A DNA stretch of 64,000 nt from Hyphomicrobiaceae bacterium (GTDB lineage: Bacteria; Pseudomonadota; Alphaproteobacteria; Rhizobiales; Hyphomicrobiaceae), in contig JAHDXT010000013.1 in the NCBI GenBank assembly GCA_023384095.1, positions 1-64,000 on the forward strand, read 5' to 3'. The stretch's first letter is position 1; each line of letters opens with the position of its first letter. A program made the position numbers and the translations under genes. The notes under the pieces are model-generated. The model was not told where the DNA came from. It ran no database searches and saw only the letters and a list, made by a program, of their open reading frames with translations. Below, one piece after another: positions 35,234 to 43,324 of this stretch.

Positions 35234-36187
35234 ATGGCGCCACGGCGGCGGTTCACATTGGGATTGGCGGGCATCGTCACCGCGGCAATGGCGGCGGCGG
35301 CCGTCGCTTATCCCACGAAATCCGTGGACTACATCATCCCCTTCGGGCCGGGCGGCGAGTCCGACATCACGGCGCGGCTGCAGCAGCCCTTCTTCAAGAC
35401 GATGTTCGGCCAGGACCTCGTCGTATCCTACAAGCCCGGCGGCGGCGGCGCGGTGGGCTGGGCGGAGCTGAACAATCTGCCGGGCGACGGCCATACCATC
35501 ATGGGTGTGAACCTGCCGCACATCGTGCTGCAGCCGGCCCAGAAGAAGGTCGGCTACACCACCGAGGACCTGACGACGGTCTACTGGTTCCACTTCACGC
35601 CCGATGCGATCGTGGTCAAGGACGACAGCCCTTACAAGACGCTCAAGGACCTGATCGAGTACGCCAAGGCGAACCCCGGCAAGGTTACCCTCTCGGGCAG
35701 CGGCAAAGGGACGGCGAACCACCTTGCACAGGTTCGCTTCGACAAGATGGCCGGCATCAAGACCACCTACGTATCATTTGCCGGAACCGGCCCATCGAAC
35801 ACGGCCCTGCTCGGCGGTCAGACGACGGCCGCCTGGGGCTATACGACCAGCGCTGCTGCGCTCGGCGAGAAGGCTCGCATACTTGCCGTTGCGATGGACA
35901 AGCGGCATCCGAAGTACCCCGACGTCCCCACCTTCAAGGAGCTGGGCTTCGATCTGGTCTCGGGCGCCTACCGCGGCATCGCGGTGCCGAAGTCCACGCC
36001 TGAGGATACTCGCAAGAAGCTGTCGGAGATGATCGGCAAGATCAATGCCGACCCCCAGTTCCAGAAGAGGATGCTGGATGGTGGATTTGCCATGCTCGAC
36101 ATTCCTTACGAGAAGAACGCCGAGTTCATGAAGGCACGCTCCGCGGAGTTCATCGAGGCGGCAAAGGAAGGCGGCATCCTGAATTAG
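35234..36187 (+). CDS. tctC: Tripartite tricarboxylate transporter substrate-binding protein
   Basis: A 317-residue Bug/TctC-family periplasmic protein with an N-terminal signal (APRRRF then a hydrophobic stretch). Conserved sections are YPTKSVDYIIPFGPGGESDITAR (carboxylate-binding loop), PGGGGAVGW, SGSGKGTANHLAQ, and PTFKELGFDLVSGAYRGIAVPK. It captures an organic acid for the TctA/TctB permease encoded next. Start 35234 follows GGGAGG. The ligand cannot be read; citrate-like acids are the historical example, but the family is very broad. Confidence 0.9.
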   Translation: MAPRRRFTLGLAGIVTAAMAAAAVAYPTKSVDYIIPFGPGGESDITARLQQPFFKTMFGQDLVVSYKPGGGGAVGWAELNNLPGDGHTIMGVNLPHIVLQPAQKKVGYTTEDLTTVYWFHFTPDAIVVKDDSPYKTLKDLIEYAKANPGKVTLSGSGKGTANHLAQVRFDKMAGIKTTYVSFAGTGPSNTALLGGQTTAAWGYTTSAAALGEKARILAVAMDKRHPKYPDVPTFKELGFDLVSGAYRGIAVPKSTPEDTRKKLSEMIGKINADPQFQKRMLDGGFAMLDIPYEKNAEFMKARSAEFIEAAKEGGILN

Positions 36188-36205
36188 CGTGCAACGCAAG
36201 GCAAA

Positions 36206-36236
36206 ACGCGCGCCAGTTCGATGGGCAGGCGCGCGT
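36206..36236 (+). promoter_or_regulatory. Stem-loop between tctC and tctA
   Basis: A perfect 9-bp inverted repeat, acgcgcgcc (36206-36214) and ggcgcgcgt (36228-36236), with a 13-nt loop lies in the 84-nt gap after tctC. No T tract follows, so it is not a classic terminator. Such intercistronic stems often protect the upstream binding-protein message and set a higher level of binding protein than permease; that role is inferred. Confidence 0.55.
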
Positions 36237-36271
36237 GCCGGCAGCTGGCGAATGAGCATCGAGACCTCTGA

Positions 36272-37780
36272 ATGTCGGGACTAGAGGCATTTCTTGCCGC
36301 ACTGACCCCCCTCAATCTGTTGCTGGCAGTCATCGGCGTCATCGCCGGGACCGTGATCGGGGCGATCCCGGGCCTGACGGCGACGATGGCGGTCGCAGTT
36401 CTGGTGCCCTTCACCTTCGGAATGCCGCCGGCGCCGGCGCTGATCCTGATGGGCGCCATATACACGGGGGCCATCTACGGCGGCGCCTACTCCGCCATCC
36501 TGCTCAACACTCCGGGCACCCCCTCGGCAATCGCCACGACGCTCGACGGCTACCCAATGGCCCGGCGCGGGGACGGCGACCTCGCCATGACGCTGGCATG
36601 CCTGGCCAGCGTCGCCGGCGGCCTCGTCGGTGCGCTGGCGCTGCTGACGCTCGCGCCGCCGCTCTCGCAGGTGGCGCTGGCTTTCGGGCCAGTCGAGTAC
36701 TTCTGGCTCGCCATCTTCGGGCTGTCGCTGATTTCGGCCCTGTCGGAAGGCAGCCTTCTCAAGGGGCTGGCGGGCGGCGCCTTCGGACTCCTCATATCGT
36801 GCATCGGCGTCGCAGAGGTTTCGGCAGACGTGCGCCTCACCTTCGGCTCTCAGACGCTGATCGGCGGCATCAACGTCGTGGCGGCGCTGATCGGGCTGTT
36901 CTGCATCCCCGTGCTGATCGACCTCGTCGCCACCCCCGGCCGTCACCTCCACGTCGCCGCCGAGCCGCGCGGCTTCCGGCTGGCCGAGGCGGTCAGCGTT
37001 CTCATGCGCAAGAAGGTCAACCTTCTGCGCTCGTCGGTCATCGGCACGATCGTCGGCATCCTGCCGGGCGCCGGCGGCTCGGTGGCGGGCATCGTCGCCT
37101 ATTCCGAGGCGCGGCGCTCGGCCAGACCGGGAGAGCACTACGGCAAGGGCGACCCGGGAGGGGTCATTGCCAGCGAGTCATCGAACAACGCCACCGTCGG
37201 CGGCGGCTTCATTCCGACGCTGGTGCTGGGCATCCCGGGCACGCCGCCCGACGCGGTGATCCTCGGCGCGCTGCTGGTGCAGGGGCTGCGCACCGGTCCC
37301 AGCCTGTTCACCGAGAAGGCAACGATCGTCTACACCTTCATCTGGGGTTTGATCATTGCAACGGTTCTGATGCTGCCGATCGGGCTCCTGCTCGGCCGCT
37401 ATGCCTACAAGAGCATCATCACGCTGCCCAAGGCGCTGCTCGTACCGTCGGTAGCGTTCATGACCATCATCGGCACCTTCGCGATCCGGAACAGCACCTC
37501 CGACGTGGTCATCATGATAATCCTCGGCGTGATCGGCTGGATCCTCGGGCGCTTCGGCTTCGCCGCGGCGCCCATCGTGCTCGGCATCATCCTGGGTCCG
37601 ATCGCCGAGCAAGGCTTCGTGCAGGCGTGGACGATCGGCAGCGCTCAGCAAGACCTGGTCGGCATGTTCTTCGGCCGCCCGATCTCGATGGCGATCATCG
37701 CCTTCACCGTGTTCTCGCTGGCGAGCCCTTTGCTGATGCGCCGGTGGCGCCTCAAGCCGGAGATCGCCCATGTCGAATGA
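36272..37780 (+). CDS. tctA: Tripartite tricarboxylate transporter, large permease TctA
   Basis: A 502-residue membrane protein with about 12 helices. Two characteristic TctA motifs are visible: GTVIGAIPGLTATMAVAVLVPFTFG near residue 26, with AYSAILLNTPGTPSAIATTLDGYPMA following, and in the second half GILPGAGGSVAGIVAYSEARR and NNATVGGGFIPTLVLGIPGTP. It is the transporting subunit driven by an ion gradient. Gene order is C-A-B rather than the more common C-B-A. The stop overlaps the tctB start by 11 nt. Confidence 0.93.
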   Translation: MSGLEAFLAALTPLNLLLAVIGVIAGTVIGAIPGLTATMAVAVLVPFTFGMPPAPALILMGAIYTGAIYGGAYSAILLNTPGTPSAIATTLDGYPMARRGDGDLAMTLACLASVAGGLVGALALLTLAPPLSQVALAFGPVEYFWLAIFGLSLISALSEGSLLKGLAGGAFGLLISCIGVAEVSADVRLTFGSQTLIGGINVVAALIGLFCIPVLIDLVATPGRHLHVAAEPRGFRLAEAVSVLMRKKVNLLRSSVIGTIVGILPGAGGSVAGIVAYSEARRSARPGEHYGKGDPGGVIASESSNNATVGGGFIPTLVLGIPGTPPDAVILGALLVQGLRTGPSLFTEKATIVYTFIWGLIIATVLMLPIGLLLGRYAYKSIITLPKALLVPSVAFMTIIGTFAIRNSTSDVVIMIILGVIGWILGRFGFAAAPIVLGIILGPIAEQGFVQAWTIGSAQQDLVGMFFGRPISMAIIAFTVFSLASPLLMRRWRLKPEIAHVE

Positions 37781-38270
37781 GCACCAGCCGACGCCCGCCG
37801 GCGATGCGGGGACTGCGATCGTTGCAGCTTCGATGGTGATATTCGGCACTCTCGCGATAACTGACACCTACGAGTATTTCGATTTCGACTCGGCCGTCTT
37901 CCCGCGCACGATCGCGGCAGCGCTGGTTCTGCTGGCGCTCGTGATCCTGCTGCAATGGGTGGCCCAGCGGACCGGCGTGTCGACGGGAGCGGAAACGGGG
38001 GAGCCGGTCGAGAGCGGCGGTTCATGGCCGCGCCGCATCGCGCTCGTAGCTGCCATGCTGGGCGCCGCACTGGCCATGCCCTGGATCGGCTTCCAGGTCA
38101 CAGCGCTTATCGCCTTCGCCGTGCTGCTGGTGGTCGCCATGCACGATCCGTGGACACCGGCCCGACTCATCGTCTACCCCGCAGTCGGGCTGGCGATCGT
38201 GATGGGGTTCTATTTCCTGTTCGCCAAGCTCCTCATGGTGCCGCTGCCCGTCGGGCGCTGGTTCGCCTGA
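37770..38270 (+). CDS. tctB: Tripartite tricarboxylate transporter, small permease TctB
   Basis: A 166-residue protein with four hydrophobic segments, as in the TctB family. The N-terminal helix is followed by YEYFDFDSAVFPRTIAAALVLLA, with conserved 'FP' positions, then a glycine-rich cytoplasmic linker and two close helices near the C-terminus. It accompanies TctA as the small membrane subunit. It starts inside the end of tctA (ATG 37770), so translation is coupled. Confidence 0.85.
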   Translation: MSNEHQPTPAGDAGTAIVAASMVIFGTLAITDTYEYFDFDSAVFPRTIAAALVLLALVILLQWVAQRTGVSTGAETGEPVESGGSWPRRIALVAAMLGAALAMPWIGFQVTALIAFAVLLVVAMHDPWTPARLIVYPAVGLAIVMGFYFLFAKLLMVPLPVGRWFA

Positions 38271-38343
38271 TCCGCTTCGGCCATCCATGCGCAAGCAAGC
38301 AAGTTGCATGTGGCAGCTTGTGCCCACCCGCGCGCCTGTCGCA

Positions 38344-38414
38344 GAATCTCGCCGGCGCATGGCCGGCCAACTCTGGCCAGCGCCGCCGAAACTCCTCATA
38401 ATTCAATGTGATTC
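38344..38414. promoter_or_regulatory. Two GANTC (CcrM-type) sites upstream of divL
   Basis: GAATC at 38344-38348 and GATTC at 38410-38414 fall in the 219-nt gap before divL. GANTC is the target of the alphaproteobacterial cell-cycle methyltransferase CcrM and is relatively rare in GC-rich DNA. In Caulobacter such sites in promoters tie transcription to replication. Whether these two matter is inference only; no full promoter elements or CtrA site are recognised. Confidence 0.3.
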
Positions 38415-38489
38415 GGCCTTCGGGAACACTCGTCGACGCGCCATGTCTCGCGTTCCGATTGGCGCATCGCTCTTCACGCACGGAACGCA

Positions 38490-40985
38490 ATGCACGTGGC
38501 AGGACGCCAGGGCAGGACCGATCCCACACGCCGGGAGCTGCTGGCGCTTCTGCTCGCGAGCCTCGCCTGCGTCGTCGTGCTGACGCTGGCGCTGGTCGAA
38601 AGCCGAGACTCGAGCGCCGGCTGGCTCGGACTTCGCCACCTCTTGGGCGCAGCGCTCGCGGCCGGGGCCTTCGGGCTCGCGCTCGCCCTCGTCTGGTACG
38701 CATTGCGGCGCGCAGGCCGGGCGACCCGGCGGGCAGAGGCGGAAGCGGCCGCCCTGCGCCGCAACCTCGTGACCGCAGAGGCGATCGTCAAGGCGGAACC
38801 GCAGGTCCTGGTGTTCTGGGAGCAGGCGCAGCCGCTCAAGGTCGTCGCCCACACGCTGTCCTCCGTTCCGGGAGTTCCCGAGGACCGGCGGGACCTCATT
38901 CGCTTCGGCGCATGGCTCGATGCCGAATCGGCCGAAGCGCTGAAATCGGGTCTCGATGTGCTGTTCGCCGACGGGCGACCGTTCAACCTGCTGCTCAAGA
39001 CGAGCGCCGGCGGCCATCTCGAGGCGGACGGGCGCGGGGCGGGAACACGCGCGGTGCTGCGGCTGCGCGACGTTGCAGGCTACAAGCGCGATGTGCTCAA
39101 GATTCTCGATCAGCACCGGCTGCTCGCCCGCGACATCCGTGCGAGCCGCGCCCTGCTCAATGCGTTGCCGATGCCGGTCTGGCTGAAGGGGGCAGGCGGC
39201 AGGATCGAATGGGTCAACAAGGCCTATGTCGCTGCCGTCGAGGCCGCAGATGAGACCGAGGTCCGCGAGCGCCAGATCGAGCTGCTGGAGTCCCGCCAGC
39301 GGGCCGCAATCGAGCCCAGACTCGTCAAGCACGAGACCTGTACGAAACGCATGCCGCTGATCGTGGGCGGCGAGCGCAAGCCGCACGACGTCGTCATCGT
39401 GCCGCTCGAGGAATCGACTGCCGCCGCGGCCATCGACGTCACGGCCCTGGAGACGGCGCAGGGCGAGCTCGACCGCCAGGTCGCCGCCTACGACCGTACG
39501 CTCGACCGCGTGGCGACGGCCGTCGCGATCTTCGGCCGCGACCAGCGGCTCGGCTTCTTCAATGCCGCCTATCAGCGGCTCTGGGACCTCGACCCCGATT
39601 GGCTCGCCACCCGTCCCTCGGACAGCGAAATCCTGGATCGGCTACGCGAAGGCTCGCGCCTTCCGGCCATGGTCGACTACCGGGCGTGGAAAGCGAAGCT
39701 GCTGGCCTGCTATCGCACGGCGGTCGAGATGGAGGACCGCTGGCACCTGCCCGACGGGCGGATGCTGCACATGGTTGCCGAGCAACGCCCGGACGGGGGC
39801 GTGACCTATCTCTACGACGACGTGACGGAGCGTTACGCGCTCGAGAGCAGCTATAACGCCCTGATCGGGGTGCAGCGGGAAACGCTCGACAGCCTCAAGG
39901 AGGGCGTCGCCGTGTTCGCCACGGACGGGCGCCTCAAGCTCTTCAACAGCTCGTTCGCATCCATCTGGAAGCTGCCGCGCCAGGCCCTCGCCGGCGAGCC
40001 GCACGTCGACCAGATCATCCGCCTGGCCCGCGACCTGTTCGATGACCCGCGCACGTGGGCGCGCATCAGCCGGACGGTCACCGCCATCTCCGACCAGCGT
40101 CATCAGGTCGAGGGCCAGATGGTACGCCCCGACGGCAGCGTGATCGAGTTCATGGCGGCGCCGCTGCCGGACGGCGCCACGGTCCTGACCTTCGCCGACG
40201 TCACCGCCTCGAAGCGCATCGAGCGCGCGCTGGCGGACCGCAATGAGGCACTCGTCGCCGCCGACCGGCTCAAGAGCCAGTTCATCAGCCACGTGTCCTA
40301 TGAGCTGCGCACGCCGCTGACCAACATCATCGGCTTCAGCGAGCTGCTCGCGAGCCCGCGCGCGGGCCGGCTCAACGACAAGCAGCGCGAGTACCTGGGC
40401 GATATCTCCGTGTCGTCGAGGACGCTGCTCGCCATCATCGACGACATTCTCGATCTCGCCACCATCGACGCCGGCACGCTGGAGCTGAAGCTCACCCGCG
40501 TCGAGGTTCGCGCCGTTCTCGACTCCGCCATCCTCGGTGTCCGTGAGCGGGCGAGCCGCGCCCGGCTGACCCTCGACATCGCCGTCACGGACGACGCCGT
40601 GGCCTTCATGGCGGACGAGAGCCGGGTGCGCCAGGTGATCTACAATCTGCTTTCGAACGCGGTCGGATTCTCCAACCCCGGAGATACGATCAATGTGTCC
40701 TGCTGGCAGGAGGGCGGCATGGTGGCGTTCTCGGTCGAGGACCAGGGGGTCGGCATTCCCAAGGACCAGCAGCGCCGCATATTCGAGCGTTTCGAGAGCC
40801 GCAGCTACGGATCGAAGCACCGCGGCGCCGGCCTCGGACTGTCGATCGTCAAGAGCCTCGTCGAGCTGCACGGCGGCGACATGAGGCTCGACTCGGAGCC
40901 CGGCCGTGGCACGCGCGTCACTGTCCGGTTCCCGGAAGCCACGGCACGGCCGGCGGATGCCGAGCCCGCGGCAGCGCAGGCTTGA
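38490..40985 (+). CDS. divL: DivL-like cell-cycle histidine-kinase homologue (Tyr in place of His)
   Basis: An 831-residue membrane protein: two N-terminal hydrophobic segments (about 17-36 and 50-70), several PAS-like domains (around 220-320, 330-445, 460-575), then a kinase core. The H-box reads FISHVSYELRTPLTNIIGF with Tyr604 where histidine kinases have the phospho-accepting His; codon tat at 40299-40301. The ATPase domain is intact (VIYNLLSNAVGFSNPG, VEDQGVGIPKDQ, GAGLGLSIVKSL). A tyrosine at this position with PAS repeats is the hallmark of Caulobacter DivL, which acts as an allosteric partner of CckA and reader of DivK rather than a normal kinase. Position before tsaE also fits Hyphomicrobiales DivL. 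Confidence 0.85.
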   Translation: MHVAGRQGRTDPTRRELLALLLASLACVVVLTLALVESRDSSAGWLGLRHLLGAALAAGAFGLALALVWYALRRAGRATRRAEAEAAALRRNLVTAEAIVKAEPQVLVFWEQAQPLKVVAHTLSSVPGVPEDRRDLIRFGAWLDAESAEALKSGLDVLFADGRPFNLLLKTSAGGHLEADGRGAGTRAVLRLRDVAGYKRDVLKILDQHRLLARDIRASRALLNALPMPVWLKGAGGRIEWVNKAYVAAVEAADETEVRERQIELLESRQRAAIEPRLVKHETCTKRMPLIVGGERKPHDVVIVPLEESTAAAAIDVTALETAQGELDRQVAAYDRTLDRVATAVAIFGRDQRLGFFNAAYQRLWDLDPDWLATRPSDSEILDRLREGSRLPAMVDYRAWKAKLLACYRTAVEMEDRWHLPDGRMLHMVAEQRPDGGVTYLYDDVTERYALESSYNALIGVQRETLDSLKEGVAVFATDGRLKLFNSSFASIWKLPRQALAGEPHVDQIIRLARDLFDDPRTWARISRTVTAISDQRHQVEGQMVRPDGSVIEFMAAPLPDGATVLTFADVTASKRIERALADRNEALVAADRLKSQFISHVSYELRTPLTNIIGFSELLASPRAGRLNDKQREYLGDISVSSRTLLAIIDDILDLATIDAGTLELKLTRVEVRAVLDSAILGVRERASRARLTLDIAVTDDAVAFMADESRVRQVIYNLLSNAVGFSNPGDTINVSCWQEGGMVAFSVEDQGVGIPKDQQRRIFERFESRSYGSKHRGAGLGLSIVKSLVELHGGDMRLDSEPGRGTRVTVRFPEATARPADAEPAAAQA

Positions 40986-41019
40986 CGTTCAGCCCGCCCG
41001 CAGCTTCTCCTCTCGCCGC

Positions 41020-42561
41020 ATGACGCCGCCCTGGACACATGCTCGCGTGCGCGAGTCCGAAATCCGCCACCTGGCCGAGCTTCTCGCCTTCGGGCTCAAG
41101 CAGGGCGACGTCGTTGCGCTGCGCGGCGATCTGGGGGCCGGCAAGACGACGCTGGCGCGAGCGATCATCCGCGCGATGCTGGGAGACGAGACCGCCGAGG
41201 TGCCGAGCCCGACGTTCAGCCTCGTCCAGACCTACGCCGCGCCCCGCTTTCCGGTCTCCCACTTCGATCTCTACCGGCTGGGCAGCGCCGAGGAGGCGCG
41301 CGAGCTCGGCCTCGACGAGCAGGCGGAGAGCGGCGCAGCACTGATCGAATGGCCGGAGCGGGCGGAGGAGCTGCTACCGGCGGACCGGATCGAGGTCCGA
41401 TTGGAGGAGATCCCGAAGGGCGACCCCTCCGAGCGCCGGATCGTCATCGAGGGGCTCGGCTCCGCCCGGCCGCGCATCGAGCGGCTGCAGGCGATCGAAG
41501 CCTTCCTGCGCAGTTCGGGCTGGGCCGACGCCCGCCTCCTCTACCTCCAGGGCGATGCTTCGCCCCGTCGCTTCGGCCGCCTCGTGCGGAACGGCGCCAG
41601 CGCCGTGCTGATGGATGCTCCGCGCCAGACCGACGGCCCCCCTATCCGCAATGGCAAGCCGTACAGCCGGATCGCGAATCTGGCCGAGGACGTGCGCCCA
41701 TACGTGGCCGTGGCGGGCGTGCTGAGGGCCGCTCGCCTGTCAGCGCCCGAGATCCTGGCTCAGGACCTCGATGCCGGCCTGCTGCTGGTCGAGGACCTGG
41801 GCGACGACGTTTTCGGGGCGGCAGTCGGCGGCGGCGCCGATCAGGCCGAGCTCTGGCGGGCTGCCGTCGACGTGCTCGTGGAGATGCGTGGGGTGCCGGT
41901 GCCTTCGGCCATCGCACTCGCCGACGGCTCCAGGTACCGGCTGCCGCCCTATGACCGGGCCGCGATGCAGATCGAGGTGGAGCTGCTGCTGGACTGGTAT
42001 TGGCCGGCTTTGCGCGGCTCCCCAGTGGCCGACACGGAGCGCGCGGAGTACCTGGCCCTGTGGAACGCCGTCTTCGACGAGCTGCTGCGGCTGCCGACAG
42101 GCTGGATCCTGCGCGACTTCCATTCCCCGAACCTGATGTGGCTGCCGCAGCGGACTGGGCTGAGGCGCGTCGGCATTCTCGACTTCCAGGACACGCTCGA
42201 GGGTCATCCGGCTTACGACCTGGTCTCGCTGCTGCAGGACGCCCGCATCGACGTCCCCGAAGCTCTCGAGCGGGAGCTGCTCGAGCACTACTGCGCCATG
42301 GCGGCTGCACGTGAGCCGGCCTTCGACCGCGATGCCTTCACGTTCGCCTACGCCGTGCTCGGCGCGCAGCGCAACACCAAGATCCTCGGCATCTTCACCC
42401 GCCTCGCCCGGCGCGACGGCAAGACCGCCTACCTGCGCAACGTGCCGCGAATCTGGCGCTATCTGGAGCGCGACCTCACCCACGCCACACTTCGACCGCT
42501 GAAGGTGTGGTACGACTCGCGGCTCCCCGAAGAGCAACGTGTACCGCCCGACGCCGGGTAG
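41020..42561 (+). CDS. tsaE: TsaE-AmgK fusion: tRNA t6A ATPase and anomeric sugar kinase
   Basis: A 513-residue two-domain protein. Residues 1-160 are TsaE, the ATPase of the t6A37 tRNA modification complex: Walker A GDLGAGKTT (36-44), PSPTFSLVQTY, and SHFDLYRL. From about 165 a phosphotransferase of the APH fold follows, with catalytic WILRDFHSPNLMWL and metal motif GILDFQDTLEGHPAYDLVSLLQDAR. That second domain resembles AmgK, which phosphorylates recovered N-acetylmuramate. The next gene encodes the partner uridylyltransferase MurU, supporting the assignment. The fusion is common in alphaproteobacteria. Start at 41020 gives a full TsaE domain; the frame is open further upstream inside divL. 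Confidence 0.9.
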   Translation: MTPPWTHARVRESEIRHLAELLAFGLKQGDVVALRGDLGAGKTTLARAIIRAMLGDETAEVPSPTFSLVQTYAAPRFPVSHFDLYRLGSAEEARELGLDEQAESGAALIEWPERAEELLPADRIEVRLEEIPKGDPSERRIVIEGLGSARPRIERLQAIEAFLRSSGWADARLLYLQGDASPRRFGRLVRNGASAVLMDAPRQTDGPPIRNGKPYSRIANLAEDVRPYVAVAGVLRAARLSAPEILAQDLDAGLLLVEDLGDDVFGAAVGGGADQAELWRAAVDVLVEMRGVPVPSAIALADGSRYRLPPYDRAAMQIEVELLLDWYWPALRGSPVADTERAEYLALWNAVFDELLRLPTGWILRDFHSPNLMWLPQRTGLRRVGILDFQDTLEGHPAYDLVSLLQDARIDVPEALERELLEHYCAMAAAREPAFDRDAFTFAYAVLGAQRNTKILGIFTRLARRDGKTAYLRNVPRIWRYLERDLTHATLRPLKVWYDSRLPEEQRVPPDAG

Positions 42562-42583
42562 GCCGCAAGCGGCTTGTGCGACG

Positions 42584-43324
42584 ATGAACGAGACTGCGAT
42601 GACGTGGCTTCCGAAGACGGCGATGGTGCTGGCGGCGGGCAAAGGTGTGCGCATGCGCCCGATCACCGGGCTGGTCCCCAAGCCGATGGTGCGCTTGGGC
42701 CAGAAGCCATTGATCGACCACGTCCTCGACCGCATCGACGAGGCCGGCATCGATGCGGCCGTCGTCAACGTCCATCATCTCGCCGATCAGATCGTGGCGC
42801 ACTTGGCGAGCCGCGAACGTCCGCGGATCTCGATCTCCGACGAGCGCGCGCTGCTGTTGGACACCGGCGGCGGAGTGAGGAAGGCGCTGGGGAAGCTCGG
42901 TCCGGAGCCGTTCCTGATCCACAACTCCGACAGCCTCTGGATCGACGGCGTGCAGCCGAACCTCGCCAGGCTCGCCCGCGGCTTCGATCCCCGGCGCATG
43001 GATTGCCTGCTGCTTCTCGCCCTCGGCTCGGCCAGCCTCGGCTACGACGGGCGCGGCGACTTCCTGATGTCCGCCGACGGCCTGCTGCAGCGGCGGCCCG
43101 AGCGGGAGGTCGCGCCATTCGTGTTCACGGGCGTCTCGATCGCGCATCCGCGCCTGTTCGACGATGCGCCCGACGGCCCCTTCTCGCTCAATCTGGTGTG
43201 GGACCGGGCGATCCGGCAGCGCAGGGCATTCGGCGTCCGCCTCGACGGCACCTGGATGCACGTCGGCACACCGGCGGCGCTGAACGCGGCCGAGCAGATC
43301 TTGAATGGTAGCCATGCCGGCTGA
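42584..43324 (+). CDS. murU: N-acetylmuramate-1-phosphate uridylyltransferase
   Basis: A 246-residue nucleotidyltransferase with the N-terminal signature MVLAAGKGVRMRPITGLVPKPMVRLGQKPLIDHVLD, a catalytic metal-binding region LIHNSDSLWIDG, and C-terminal GTWMHVGTPAALNAAE. With AmgK it forms the bypass that recycles cell-wall MurNAc to UDP-MurNAc and so lowers dependence on de novo synthesis (and sensitivity to fosfomycin). The gene starts 22 nt after the TsaE-AmgK gene; ATG 42584 or 42599 are both possible. It overlaps addB by 20 nt. Confidence 0.88.
   Translation: MNETAMTWLPKTAMVLAAGKGVRMRPITGLVPKPMVRLGQKPLIDHVLDRIDEAGIDAAVVNVHHLADQIVAHLASRERPRISISDERALLLDTGGGVRKALGKLGPEPFLIHNSDSLWIDGVQPNLARLARGFDPRRMDCLLLLALGSASLGYDGRGDFLMSADGLLQRRPEREVAPFVFTGVSIAHPRLFDDAPDGPFSLNLVWDRAIRQRRAFGVRLDGTWMHVGTPAALNAAEQILNGSHAG

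Noticed and set aside
38271-38489. A CtrA-binding site (TTAA-N7-TTAA) before divL
   Set aside because: No such pair is present in the gap; only two GANTC sites were seen.
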